From Alicyclobacillus sp. (GTDB lineage: Bacteria; Bacillota; Bacilli; Alicyclobacillales; Alicyclobacillaceae), in assembly GCF_023511815.1 (NCBI RefSeq), contig NZ_JAIMAV010000011.1, positions 1 through 56,927 on the forward strand: 56,927 nucleotides of DNA, given 5' to 3'. Below the pieces are notes generated by a model. It did no database searches. It worked only from the letters and a program-made list of their open reading frames with translations, and was not told where the DNA came from. Below are positions 25,160 to 33,934 of this stretch, piece by piece. A program made the translations under genes and the position numbers. How positions within the stretch are numbered: the stretch's first letter is position 1; each line of letters opens with the position of its first letter.

Positions 25160-25699
25160 ATGAACGGCATTGCACTGGTGGGCAGCCTGCGCCAGGCGTC
25201 GTTCAACATGCGCCTGGCGCGGTGGATGCAGGAACGTTATCGCGGCAGGTGGGACATCGAGGTGGAGCCCATCGGCGAGCTGCCGTTCTTCAATCAGGAT
25301 CAGGAGTCTCAGCCGCCCGCAACCGTTCGGGCGTTCAAGGAGCGCATCCGACGCGCGCAGAGCGTCCTCATCGTGACGCCGGAGTACAACTGGTCCGTCC
25401 CGGGTGTGCTGAAAAACGCCATCGACTGGCTGTCCCGCGGGGACAAGGGGATGATCGGCAAGCCGGTGCTCGTCGCCGGTGTGTCCACCGGGATGATGGG
25501 GACGATTCGGGCTCAGCTGCACCTGCGCGAGATCTTGGCCTCGCCGGGGGTCGGCGCGCGGCCTCTGCCGCCCGGGGGCAACGAGATCCTCGTCACCTTT
25601 GCCCAGGACAAGTTCTCCGACGCGGGCCTGACGGATGAGGCGACCATTCAATTCATCGATCAGGTGGTGGATCGGTTCCTGGCGTTCGCGGCGCAATGA
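25160..25699 (+). CDS. NADPH-dependent FMN reductase-like flavoprotein
   Basis: 179-residue flavodoxin-fold protein of the NADPH-dependent FMN reductase family. The FMN phosphate loop GSLRQASFNMRLARWM is at the N-terminus; VTPEYNWSVPGVLKNAIDWL is the second signature and GVSTGMMGTIRAQLHLREIL the third. Likely transfers electrons from NADPH through FMN to quinones or other acceptors. Same operon as YceI; ends before a strong terminator. Confidence 0.92.
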   Translation: MNGIALVGSLRQASFNMRLARWMQERYRGRWDIEVEPIGELPFFNQDQESQPPATVRAFKERIRRAQSVLIVTPEYNWSVPGVLKNAIDWLSRGDKGMIGKPVLVAGVSTGMMGTIRAQLHLREILASPGVGARPLPPGGNEILVTFAQDKFSDAGLTDEATIQFIDQVVDRFLAFAAQ

Positions 25700-25769
25700 G
25701 CGGCACCAAAAGCGGCATCGTGTGCGGCGCTGAGGGTGGGGGACATAGGGCCAGCGGCAGGGTTCGGCC

Positions 25770-25812
25770 TTTGGACCGGGATTCCGGACGGGAGTCCCGG
25801 TCCAAATTTTTT
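25770..25812 (+). terminator. Terminator after the FMN reductase gene
   Basis: TTTGGACCGGGA (25770-25781) pairs with TCCCGGTCCAAA (25795-25806), followed by TTTTTT. Confidence 0.93.
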
Positions 25813-25844
25813 CGTCTAGCTCCGTGCATACGGGAATCGTGGCG

Positions 25845-25865
25845 GATATAATATCTGATATATCA
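25845..25865 (+). promoter_or_regulatory. -10 region and twin palindromes before the GntR/FCD gene
   Basis: TATAAT (25847-25852) lies within the palindrome GATATAATATC (25845-25855), immediately followed by the palindrome TGATATATCA (25856-25865). The -35 is poor. The arrangement fits autoregulation by the GntR protein encoded 50 nt downstream. Confidence 0.55.
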
Positions 25866-25916
25866 AATGGATTGAAATAATCGAGTGGATTGCGGCGGGC
25901 CTGGAAGGAGGGGACG

Positions 25917-26606
25917 ATGGCGTACGAACGAGAGGATTGGGCGCGGCGCATCGAGCAGGTCAGGTCTCTGCGGGAACTCGCCCTTGAGTTCATCCGGGAC
26001 GCCATCGTCAGCGGCCGCTTCGCACCGGGACAGCACCTGAAGGAGCGCGAGCTGGCCGAAGCGATGGGGATCAGCACGACGCCCGTCAAGGAGGCTCTGC
26101 GCGTGCTGGAGCACATCGGCCTGGTCCAGACCGTGCCCAGGCGCGGGACCTACGTCTCCACGGCGGTCAACACCTCCCTGCACGAGATCAACTGGATGCG
26201 CGCCTATCTGGAGGGACTGGCCGCGCGGTGGGCGGCGCAGAAGGCATCCGACCAGGCCATCGACCAATTGGCCGTTCAGCTGGCCGAAATGCGGCGCCTC
26301 GTCGAGAGCACAGACCGCGACGCCCTGGCGGCCGCGAACGGGCGGTTTCATGCGATGATCCGGGAGTTGGCGCAGAACGCGGTGTTGGCCAGCACACTGG
26401 CGCAGGTGGCGGCGGTCGAGCGGGTGTACCGGCGCCGGGCCCTGCAGGATGACCTGGAGGTGACGACCGGGTTCGCGGAGCACCGGGGGGTTTTCGAGGC
26501 GATCCGCGACCGGCAACCGGAGCTGGCCGAGGCACGCATGCGGGCGCACATCCTGCGCACCGCCGATCATGTGCTGTTGGACGTCAAGGGGGGACCGACG
26601 GGATGA
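25917..26606 (+). CDS. GntR-family regulator, FCD type
   Basis: 229-residue regulator. Winged HTH at the N-terminus ([60 protein letters not shown]), then an all-helical FCD effector domain (about 90-225; [38 protein letters not shown]) with His residues suited to metal/acid ligand binding. ATG after AAGGAGGGG. It overlaps the dehydratase start (26603) by 4 nt, so regulator and pathway share one transcript. FCD regulators commonly sense sugar acids or organic acids, consistent with the downstream enzymes. Confidence 0.93.
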   Translation: MAYEREDWARRIEQVRSLRELALEFIRDAIVSGRFAPGQHLKERELAEAMGISTTPVKEALRVLEHIGLVQTVPRRGTYVSTAVNTSLHEINWMRAYLEGLAARWAAQKASDQAIDQLAVQLAEMRRLVESTDRDALAAANGRFHAMIRELAQNAVLASTLAQVAAVERVYRRRALQDDLEVTTGFAEHRGVFEAIRDRQPELAEARMRAHILRTADHVLLDVKGGPTG

Positions 26607-28303
26607 ATGAACCGGGAACGAGCAAGCCGTGGCGCAGCCGCGAGGTGACGGAGGGGTATCTGCGCGGGGGACAGCGGGCGCTGTTGAAATCGGCAGGCCT
26701 GAAGAAGAGCGACTTTTCCAAACCGTTCATCGGGATCGCCAACTCGTACAACGCGATGCACGCCGGGCACGTCCACCTCAACGGGTTGGCGGAGCTGGTG
26801 GCCAAGGGGATTGAGGAGGCGGGCGGATACCCGTTTGAATTCGGCGTGATCGCACTGTGTGACGGCATCGCTCAGGGCCACGACGGAATGTATTACGTGT
26901 TGCCGAGCCGGGAGTGCATCGCGGATTCCATCGAGATCATGGCGCAGGCGCAACGCCTGGACGGTCTGGTGATGCTCGGGAGCTGCGACAAGATCATCCC
27001 GGGGATGCTGATGGCCCTCTATCGTCTGAACATCCCGGCGCTTCTGGTGACGGGCGGCCCGATGATGCCCGGCAAGTACAACGGGGAGAGCAAGGCGATC
27101 TACGAGATCCGGGAGGCGGCCGGCCGGGTATTGGCCGGGACGATGTCCCCGGAGGAGTTCGAACAGATGGAGCAGAGCGTGACCAATGGCCCCGGTTCGT
27201 GCGCGATGATGGGGACCGCCAACACCATGGCCATTGTCGCCGAGGTGCTGGGCGCGGCGCTGCCCGGCTGCGCCACCGCCCACGCCGTGGCCGAGAACAA
27301 GGCTTACATCGCGCGTCAGAGCGGCCGGCGCATCGTCGAGATGGTGCGTGAGGACCTGAAACCGCTGGACATCATCACGCCGCGATCGTTCGAGAACGCC
27401 GTGCGGGTGGCGATGGCCATCGGGGGTTCGACCAACGCCCTGTTGCACATTCCGGCCATCGCCGCGGAACAGGGATTGTCCATCACGCCGGACGATTTCG
27501 AGCGGGCCAGCCGCGAGACGCCGCTCATCATCAAGGCCAAACCGTCGGGGCCGCACACCCTGTGGGACGTGGAGCAGGCGGGCGGTGTCCCGGTGATTGT
27601 GAAGGAGCTGGCGCCGCTGTTGCACATGCAGGAGCGGACGGCGCTCGGCACCACCCTGGCCGAGTCGGTGGCGGCGGTGGAAAACCGGAATCCGAAGGTG
27701 ATTCGCCCGATCGCCGACGCGTACGCGCCGCAGGGGAGTCTCGCGATTCTCAGGGGATCCCTCGCGCCGGATGGCTGCGTGGTGAAACAGAGCGCGGTGG
27801 TCCCGGCCATGCGGCGGCACACCGGCCCGGCCCGCGTGTTCGACAGCCAGGAGGACGCCATTTCCGCGATGCGAGAGGGGCGGATTCGGGCGGGCGACGT
27901 GGTCGTCATCCGCTATGAAGGTCCGAGGGGCGGACCGGGCATGCGCGAGATGCTGGCGGCGACCGCGGTGCTGATGGGGATGGGACTCGGCGATCAGGTC
28001 GCCCTCGTGACCGACGGCCGGTTCTCCGGCTCCACCCGCGGGCCGTGCGTCGGACACGTGTCGCCGGAGGCCGCCGCCGGCGGGCCCATCGGTCTGGTGG
28101 AGGACGGGGACCTGATCCGGATTGACATCGACGAGCGCCGGATGGATCTGCTGGTGGACGAATCGGTTCTCGCGGAGCGCCGCGCGCGATTCGTCCCGAA
28201 GCCGCCGAAGATCCAATCCGGCGTGCTCGCCCGCTACGCGGCCCTGGTCTCCTCGGCCGACAAGGGCGCCATCCTGCGGCCGCCGGCCGTCACGAGAGGG
28301 TGA
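26603..28303 (+). CDS. IlvD/Edd-family dehydratase, probable sugar-acid dehydratase
   Basis: 566-residue Fe-S dehydratase paralogous to IlvD (a true ilvD is at 40113). It has [25 protein letters not shown] and the C-terminal [14 protein letters not shown] and [20 protein letters not shown]. At the first-Cys position the ilvD copy has VCNSY while this one has IANSY, so one Cys is missing. Family members outside IlvD dehydrate aldonic acids (gluconate, arabinonate, xylonate, fuconate) to 2-keto-3-deoxy acids. ATG overlaps the GntR stop; the HpcH/HpaI aldolase follows directly. This context favours sugar-acid catabolism over valine/isoleucine synthesis. Specific substrate unknown. Confidence 0.88.
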   Translation: MNEPGTSKPWRSREVTEGYLRGGQRALLKSAGLKKSDFSKPFIGIANSYNAMHAGHVHLNGLAELVAKGIEEAGGYPFEFGVIALCDGIAQGHDGMYYVLPSRECIADSIEIMAQAQRLDGLVMLGSCDKIIPGMLMALYRLNIPALLVTGGPMMPGKYNGESKAIYEIREAAGRVLAGTMSPEEFEQMEQSVTNGPGSCAMMGTANTMAIVAEVLGAALPGCATAHAVAENKAYIARQSGRRIVEMVREDLKPLDIITPRSFENAVRVAMAIGGSTNALLHIPAIAAEQGLSITPDDFERASRETPLIIKAKPSGPHTLWDVEQAGGVPVIVKELAPLLHMQERTALGTTLAESVAAVENRNPKVIRPIADAYAPQGSLAILRGSLAPDGCVVKQSAVVPAMRRHTGPARVFDSQEDAISAMREGRIRAGDVVVIRYEGPRGGPGMREMLAATAVLMGMGLGDQVALVTDGRFSGSTRGPCVGHVSPEAAAGGPIGLVEDGDLIRIDIDERRMDLLVDESVLAERRARFVPKPPKIQSGVLARYAALVSSADKGAILRPPAVTRG

Positions 28304-28308
28304 TGGGC

Positions 28309-29082
28309 ATGCGGAATACCTTCAAACGAAAACTCTTGGATCCCACCGCCGATCCGCCGCTGTCCATCTTCATCGGGGTGCCGTCCGCGGCGTTGGTGGA
28401 GATGGCGGCGTACGCCGGCTTCGACGCGGTCGTCCTCGACAACGAGCACGGGACGTTCACGCATGAGCAGATTGAGATGCTGTGCGCCGTCGCCGAGAAC
28501 GCCGGCGTTACGCCGATGGTGCGGGTGGTGTCGGGGGAGCGGACGGAGATCCTCAAGGCGCTCGACCGCGGCGCGCATGGCCTTCACGTGCCGCAGGTCA
28601 ACAGCCCGGAGGAGGCCCTGGCCGTGGTGGAGGCGGCCAAATACCCGCCGCTCGGCAAACGGGGAGCCGCCTTCTCCATCCGGGCCGCGCGCTTCGGGGC
28701 CATTGCGGTGGACCGTTATTTGGAGGAGGCGAACCGGGAGACGTGCATCGCCGTGCATATCGAAACCCGGCGGGCGCTCGAGCGAATTGACGAGATTCTG
28801 TCGGTCCCGGGGTTGGATGTGGCGTACATCGGGCCGACGGACCTGTCCGTCTCGCTCGGATGCGCGGGTCAGCCGGACGCGCCGCCGGTGCGGGAGGCCA
28901 TCGACGAGATTCTGAATGCCGGCCGCCGCCACGGCGTGCGGGTGGGGATTCACGTCCCCAACCCCCACGCGGCCCGCGACCGTCTGCGCTGGGGGGCGGA
29001 TTACGTCGGCACCACCTGGTCGGCGCTCATCGCGGGGGCATTCTCCGGGTATGTGCGGGGGGTCCGGGAAGGAGGGGGGTGA
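28309..29082 (+). CDS. HpcH/HpaI-family aldolase (copy 1)
   Basis: 257-residue class II pyruvate-dependent aldolase. Typical segments: FDAVVLDNEHGTFTHEQIE (catalytic His), LKALDRGAHGLHVPQVNS, AAKYPPLGKRGAA, IETRRALERIDEIL (metal Glu) and VAYIGPTDLSVSLGC (metal Asp). Members cleave 2-keto-3-deoxy acids to pyruvate plus an aldehyde. ATG 28309 lies 8 nt after GAGAGGG; earlier in-frame GTG 28300 and ATG 28303 are closer to the binding site. It immediately follows the dehydratase whose product it would cleave. Confidence 0.9.
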   Translation: MRNTFKRKLLDPTADPPLSIFIGVPSAALVEMAAYAGFDAVVLDNEHGTFTHEQIEMLCAVAENAGVTPMVRVVSGERTEILKALDRGAHGLHVPQVNSPEEALAVVEAAKYPPLGKRGAAFSIRAARFGAIAVDRYLEEANRETCIAVHIETRRALERIDEILSVPGLDVAYIGPTDLSVSLGCAGQPDAPPVREAIDEILNAGRRHGVRVGIHVPNPHAARDRLRWGADYVGTTWSALIAGAFSGYVRGVREGGG

Positions 29083-29210
29083 GGTGGCTGGGCCGGGTGC
29101 GGCAATGGCCGGGCCCGGCTTGAGGAAACCGGCCCGCGACGCCAAACGGAAGGATCTGGGATGTGCCCAGGGTGGATGGTTCCACCGGATCGGAGAAAAG
29201 GGGGATGTGT

Positions 29211-30401
29211 ATGCGTTGGAGGACTTGGGGGACGAGCCTGGCGGCCATCGCGCTCATGGCCGGGGTGACCGCTTGCGGCAGCGGGAACCAGCCCACGTCG
29301 GCCGCGCCGGCGGGCGCAGCGGCCGCGGGCGGCGGTGGCGGCGTGATCAAGATCGGCATGGAGACCGGTCTGACCGGCAGCGATGCGCTCAACGGGAAAT
29401 TCGAGCGGGATGGGGCGCAACTGGCCATCGACCAGATCAACGCCCAGGGCGGGATTCACGGCAAGAAACTGGAGCTGGTGGTGGAGGACGACCAGGGGAC
29501 GAACCAGTCGGGCGTGGCGGCGATTCAAAAGCTGTTCTCCGACCCGCAGATCCCGGTGGTTATCGGGTCCATCAAGAGCACCATCGTCCAGGCGACGGAG
29601 CCGTACATCCAGCGCGCTCAGGTGCCGACCCTCATCGGCGGCACCAGCCCGAAGTTGACGCAGGCGGGCAATCCATGGGTGTTTCGGTTCCGCCCGAACG
29701 ACAACTACGCCTCGGCCGTGATGGCCGACTGGATTGTCAACACGATGAAGCTGAAGAAGGTCGCCATCATCCATGACACCGACGACTTCGGGACGGCCGG
29801 GAACCAGTTGTTGAAAGACAAGCTCGAGAAGCTGGGCGCGACGGTGGTGGCGGACGAGGGGTACCAGACGTCGACGAAGGACTTCACGCCCTTTTTGGAG
29901 CACGTGGCGAACGCCAAACCCGAGGTCGTCGCGCTGTACATGACCAACGCCGAGGACGCGGCGCAACTGCTCCGCCAGTATCGTCAGCTCGGGTTCAAGA
30001 TGCCGGTCGTGGGATCGCCCGCGGTCGCCAGCCAAATCTCCATCAAACTGGGCGGCAGCGCGATCGACGGCGTGTACGGCGTGCAGGATTTCTCGCCGGA
30101 CGCCAACGACGCCGCCAAGGCGTTCGCCAAGCTGTGGGAGCAAAAATACAACGAGCCGCCCGATCAGCACAGCGCGTGGCCGTTCGACGCGGTCAACATC
30201 CTGGCGCAGGTGATGAATCAGTACGGCACATCGCCCGACCAGATTCGGCAGGGGCTGCTCAACATCCACGATTATCACGGCGCGGAGGGGGTGTACAACT
30301 TCGACAGCCACGGCGACGGCCTGCACGGTTACAACGTGGTGCAGGTGAAAGACGGCAAGATTGTCGAAATCAAATACGTGGATCTGTCGAATCAGTCCTG
30401 A
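29211..30401 (+). CDS. Branched-chain amino acid-type ABC substrate-binding lipoprotein (orphan)
   Basis: 396-residue periplasmic-binding-fold type I protein (LivJ/LivK group). Signal peptide with lipobox: LAAIALMAGVTACGSG, Cys at about residue 23. Mature part starts IKIGMETGLTGSDALNGKF and includes LVVEDDQGTNQSGVAAIQKL and VAIIHDTDDFGTAGNQLLKD. ATG 29211 follows AAAAGGGGG; earlier in-frame starts are less suitable. No permease or ATPase genes are nearby, so it either uses a transporter encoded elsewhere or acts as a sensor. Ligands in this group include amino acids, amides and aromatic or organic acids. Confidence 0.9.
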   Translation: MRWRTWGTSLAAIALMAGVTACGSGNQPTSAAPAGAAAAGGGGGVIKIGMETGLTGSDALNGKFERDGAQLAIDQINAQGGIHGKKLELVVEDDQGTNQSGVAAIQKLFSDPQIPVVIGSIKSTIVQATEPYIQRAQVPTLIGGTSPKLTQAGNPWVFRFRPNDNYASAVMADWIVNTMKLKKVAIIHDTDDFGTAGNQLLKDKLEKLGATVVADEGYQTSTKDFTPFLEHVANAKPEVVALYMTNAEDAAQLLRQYRQLGFKMPVVGSPAVASQISIKLGGSAIDGVYGVQDFSPDANDAAKAFAKLWEQKYNEPPDQHSAWPFDAVNILAQVMNQYGTSPDQIRQGLLNIHDYHGAEGVYNFDSHGDGLHGYNVVQVKDGKIVEIKYVDLSNQS

Positions 30402-30416
30402 GGAGGAGAGTGCCGG

Positions 30417-31148
30417 ATGACACAGCGGATTGCCCTCATCACCGGAGGCGGGACGGGCATCGGGAGGGCCTGCGCCCTTGCGTTCGCGCGCAGGGGGATG
30501 GGGGTGGTGGTGAACTACTCCCGCTCGCAGGCTGAGGCGGAGGCGACCGCCGAGGAGGTGCGGGCGTTGGGGGTGCCCGCGCTGGCGGTGCGGGCGGATG
30601 TGGCCGATGACCGCCAGGTGCGGGAGATGGTGGGAACGGTGTTGGACCGATTCGGGCGCCTGGATGTGCTGGTCAACAACGCGGGGACGACCGACTATGT
30701 CGATCACGCCGATCTGGAGGGCCTGACGGACGAACGCTGGGACCGGGTGTGGGACGTCAACGTGAAGGGGCTGTTCCACTGTGCGCGTGCGGCGGCCGAC
30801 GCCCTGAAGGAGGCGCGGGGGGCGATGGTCAACGTCCTGTCGGTCGCCGGGTTGACGGGCCTCGGCAGTTCCATTGCGTACGCGGCCTCGAAGGCGGCGG
30901 GCATCAGCGTGACCAAGTCCCTGGCCCGGGTGCTGGCGCCCCAGGTGCGGGTCAACGGCGTCGCGCCGGGGATTGTGATGACGCGATGGGTGATGGGGCA
31001 TGACGATCACGTGCAACGCCTGGCGGCCGACACGCCGCTGCAACGGGCGGCGACACCGGAGGATGTGGCCGAGGTGGTCGTGGCGCTGGCGGAGGCGCGG
31101 TTTGTCACCGGCGAGATTGTGAAGGTGGACGGCGGCCGGTTCCTGTGA
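30417..31148 (+). CDS. Short-chain dehydrogenase/reductase
   Basis: 243-residue classical SDR. Cofactor motif TGGGTGIGRACALAF, NNAGT, catalytic Ser in VLSVAGL and YAASKAA (Tyr/Lys) are intact, and the Arg-poor loop after beta2 (NYSRSQAE) suggests NADP or NAD. Closest in style to FabG-like or sugar-acid dehydrogenases. Preceded by GGAGGAGAG, 15 nt after the binding-protein stop, so same operon. A plausible role is oxidation of a 2-keto-3-deoxy acid or reduction of the aldehyde product; not determinable from sequence. Confidence 0.9.
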   Translation: MTQRIALITGGGTGIGRACALAFARRGMGVVVNYSRSQAEAEATAEEVRALGVPALAVRADVADDRQVREMVGTVLDRFGRLDVLVNNAGTTDYVDHADLEGLTDERWDRVWDVNVKGLFHCARAAADALKEARGAMVNVLSVAGLTGLGSSIAYAASKAAGISVTKSLARVLAPQVRVNGVAPGIVMTRWVMGHDDHVQRLAADTPLQRAATPEDVAEVVVALAEARFVTGEIVKVDGGRFL

Positions 31149-31158
31149 ACCGGCCGCC
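31131..31158. terminator. Convergent hairpin between SDR and aminotransferase
   Basis: GGCGGCCGGTTC (31131-31142), loop CTGT, GAACCGGCCGCC (31147-31158). A perfect 12-bp stem at the SDR stop and just past the stop of the opposing gene. No U-tract in either direction, so termination is probable but unproven. Confidence 0.5.
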
Positions 31159-31173
31159 CGCATGCTCCGGGTT

Positions 31174-32361
31174 TCAGCGCGCGAGGGCGCGGTGCATGCG
31201 CTCGAGGCCTCGCTCGATGTTGTCGCGCGAGGTCGCGTAGGACAGCCGGACGTACACGTCGGACTCCTCCGGCAGCGGCGATCCGAACGCGGTCCTGGGC
31301 AGGACGGCGATCCCGTGCTCGTGCAGCAGGTACTGCTGCAGGGCGCGCCCGTCGTCGAATCCGAGTCTTCGACACGCCTCGGTGACGTTGGGGTAGACGT
31401 AGAAGGCTCCACCGGGCCACAGGCACGTGACACCCGGGATGGCGTTGAGCCCCTCGACCATCAGCCGGCGGCGGGCCCGAAATTCGGCGACCATTCGATC
31501 GACCGCGTCCTGGGGGCCCGTCAGCGCGGCCAGTCCGCCGTACTGAACGAACGTGTTGACGCACGATTCCGAGTTGGTCACGAGGCGGGCGATGTGCTCC
31601 GCGAGCGCGGCCGGCATCACGCCGTATCCGAGGCGCCACCCGGTCATGGCGTAGGTCTTGGAGAAGCCGTCGAGGACGACGGTGCGCTCCTTCATCCCGG
31701 GCAGCGACGCGACGCTCGCGAACGTCCCGTCGTAGACCAGCCGGCTGTAGATCTCATCCGAGAGCACCCAGAGATTGTACGTCCGGGCGAGGTCCGCGAC
31801 GACCTCGAGATCATCCGGGGAGAGCAGACCGCCGGTGGGATTGTGCGGACTGTTGAGGATGATGAGCTTCGTCCGCGGGGTCACCAGGCTGCGCAGGTGG
31901 TCGGCGTCGAAGGCGAAGCCGCGCGACTCCACCAGCGGCATGGGCACCGGATGTCCGCCCACGAAGCGGATGACCGATTCGTAGATGGGAAAGCCGGGAT
32001 TGGGGAAGATGACCTCGTCGCCCGGGTTGACCAGCGCGTGAATCGCGAAGAACAGGATCGGCTTGGCGCCCGGTGTGACCACCACCTCGTCGGGATGCAC
32101 ATCGATGCGGCGGGTCTCGCTCACGTGGCGGGCGATGGCCTCGCGCAGCTCGGGGAGGCCGGCCGAGGGCGCGTAGTGCGTGAGATTCTCGCGCAGGGCC
32201 TGGATGCAGGCCTCCTTGATGTGTTCGGGCGTGTCGAAGTCGGGTTCGCCGATGGCGAAGCTGAGCACCTCCCGCCCGGCGCGGCGCAGGCGGGTCACCT
32301 CCGCCAGCACCTCGAAGGCGTTCTCGGTGCCCAGCCGTTCCATTCTCTCGGCAAATCGCAT
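31174..32361 (-). CDS. Class I/II PLP aminotransferase (aspartate aminotransferase-like)
   Basis: 395-residue fold-type I aminotransferase. LSFAIGEPDFDTPEHIKEAC, the substrate-side NSPHNPTGG, WVLSDEIYSRLVY and the PLP-lysine motif DGFSKTYAMTGWRLGYG are conserved, as is the C-terminal Arg region (VRLSYATSRDNIE). ATG 32361 follows GGAGGG. It is the only minus-strand gene in this catabolic region, divergent from the MFS transporter, and shares a regulatory gap containing an inverted repeat. Substrate unclear; family includes aspartate, aromatic and alanine enzymes. Confidence 0.9.
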   Translation of the reverse strand: MRFAERMERLGTENAFEVLAEVTRLRRAGREVLSFAIGEPDFDTPEHIKEACIQALRENLTHYAPSAGLPELREAIARHVSETRRIDVHPDEVVVTPGAKPILFFAIHALVNPGDEVIFPNPGFPIYESVIRFVGGHPVPMPLVESRGFAFDADHLRSLVTPRTKLIILNSPHNPTGGLLSPDDLEVVADLARTYNLWVLSDEIYSRLVYDGTFASVASLPGMKERTVVLDGFSKTYAMTGWRLGYGVMPAALAEHIARLVTNSESCVNTFVQYGGLAALTGPQDAVDRMVAEFRARRRLMVEGLNAIPGVTCLWPGGAFYVYPNVTEACRRLGFDDGRALQQYLLHEHGIAVLPRTAFGSPLPEESDVYVRLSYATSRDNIERGLERMHRALAR

Positions 32362-32464
32362 GGGAATCCCTCCACTCGCTCGCAAAGGCGCGCTTGCCCG
32401 TCCGGTTCTTTTGGTTTCGGGAAACTTTTGCAAGCGACAAAATGATAGTTCAAAACGGTGAAAC

Positions 32465-32490
32465 GTGATATTATTCGAGTATTATATCAC
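32465..32490. promoter_or_regulatory. Inverted repeat in aminotransferase-MFS intergenic region
   Basis: GTGATAT (32465-32471), 12-nt AT-rich spacer, ATATCAC (32484-32490). On the minus strand TATAAT-like sequence lies inside it. Half-sites resemble the TGATATATCA palindrome at 25856, suggesting the same regulator. Confidence 0.45.
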
Positions 32491-32518
32491 CGGCTCAGCC
32501 GGACAGGGGGGTTCTTTC

Positions 32519-33847
32519 ATGGCGAATGTCACCGCCGTCCATGACGTGGCGGCCAGCGCGACGCGCAAGGTGAGAAACCACATCATTCCGTGGATCATCA
32601 TCCTGTACATCGTCGCGTTTTTGGACCGGACGAACACCGGTTACGCCGCGCTGACGATGAACAAGGCGCTCGGCATCAGCGCGGAGGCGTTCGGGTTGGT
32701 CTCGGGCATTTTCTTCATCGGTTATTTCATTTTTGAGGTGCCGAGCAACATGATCCTGCACCGCGTCGGTGCACGGGTGTGGATCGCGCGCATTCTGGTC
32801 AGCTGGGGCATCGTGGCGATGTTGACCGCCGCGGTCGAAAACGTGACGCATCTGTACATCCTGCGATTCCTCCTGGGCGTCGCGGAGGCCGGTTTCTTTC
32901 CCGGCATGATCCTGTATATCACGTTCTGGTTCCGCACGCAGGACCAGGCGAAGGCCGTCGGGCTGTTCATGACAGCGCTTGCGCTCTCGAACATCATCGG
33001 CGCGCCCGTGTCAGGTCTCATTCTCGACCACATCCACTGGCTCGGCTGGGGCAGCTGGCGCTGGCTGTACATCCTCGAGGGGCTGCCGGCCGTCGTGTGC
33101 GGCATTCTGACGCTGTACCTGCTGCCGGATCGCCCGAACAACGCCAACTGGTTGACCCAGGAGGAGAAGGACTGGCTCAACGGGGAGCTGGAGAAGGAGC
33201 GCGAGGCGAAGCTGAAGCGCGAGAAGCTCACCATCGGCCAGGTGTTCACGAATGGCCGCGTGTGGCTGTTCGCCGGCGTCTACTTCTGCCTGACGACCGG
33301 GTTCTACGGGATCAACTTCTGGATGCCGCAGATTGTCAAGGCGATGTCGAGCCACTTCTCCAACACCACCGTCGGCCTGTTGGCGATGATCCCGTACATC
33401 GCCGGCGCCATCGGCATGGTCTGGAACGGGCGCCATTCCGACCGGACGCTGGAGCGCCGCTGGCACACCGCGCTTCCGCCGTTCGTCGGCGCGGTGACGC
33501 TGGTGTTGATGGGCATGGCCACCGGGAATGTCACCTGGTCCATCATCCTCTTGACCATCGGTGTGTTCGGCATCTACTGTTTCTATGGGCCGTTCTGGGC
33601 GCTGCCGAACCTGTTCCTGACGGAGGCGACCGCCGCGGTCGGCATCGCGATTGTCAACTCGGTGGGGAACCTGGGCGGCTTCGTGGGGCCGTACATCCTC
33701 GGCTACGTGAAGCAGGCCACGGGAAGCACCCAGACCGGGCTGTACGTGATGGCGGTGTTCCTGGTGGTGTGCACCCTGCTGGTGTTGTCGCTGCGCAAGG
33801 AACACGCGGTCTCCACGCACGTCAGCGGCGCGCCTGGGGTGCGCTGA
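32519..33847 (+). CDS. MFS transporter, anion:cation symporter-like (sugar-acid/organic-acid uptake)
   Basis: 442-residue 12-TM transporter. The N-terminus RNHIIPWIIILYIVAFLDRT and TM2 region GLVSGIFFIGYFIFEVPSNM are typical of the ACS family (hexuronate, tartrate, phthalate and galactonate importers). A cytoplasmic central loop (LNGELEKEREAKLKREK) divides the halves. ATG 32519 follows AGGGGGG; the open frame further upstream crosses the inverted repeat and is not coding. Upstream of the second aldolase and lutABC, it likely imports the substrate of this catabolic region. Confidence 0.9.
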   Translation: MANVTAVHDVAASATRKVRNHIIPWIIILYIVAFLDRTNTGYAALTMNKALGISAEAFGLVSGIFFIGYFIFEVPSNMILHRVGARVWIARILVSWGIVAMLTAAVENVTHLYILRFLLGVAEAGFFPGMILYITFWFRTQDQAKAVGLFMTALALSNIIGAPVSGLILDHIHWLGWGSWRWLYILEGLPAVVCGILTLYLLPDRPNNANWLTQEEKDWLNGELEKEREAKLKREKLTIGQVFTNGRVWLFAGVYFCLTTGFYGINFWMPQIVKAMSSHFSNTTVGLLAMIPYIAGAIGMVWNGRHSDRTLERRWHTALPPFVGAVTLVLMGMATGNVTWSIILLTIGVFGIYCFYGPFWALPNLFLTEATAAVGIAIVNSVGNLGGFVGPYILGYVKQATGSTQTGLYVMAVFLVVCTLLVLSLRKEHAVSTHVSGAPGVR

Positions 33848-33865
33848 CGGCGTCGACAAATCCGG

Positions 33866-33911
33866 AGGGCCCTCGACCCTGCCGTCCTGGCGGCGGGGGC
33901 GGGGCCCTTTG
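33866..33911 (+). terminator. Possible hairpin before the second aldolase
   Basis: GGGCCC near 33867 can pair with GGGCCC near 33902 around a GC-rich interior, followed by TTTGT. May attenuate between the MFS and aldolase genes; pairing is imperfect. Confidence 0.3.
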
Positions 33912-33934
33912 TCCATGAAAAAGGAGGGCTTTCG

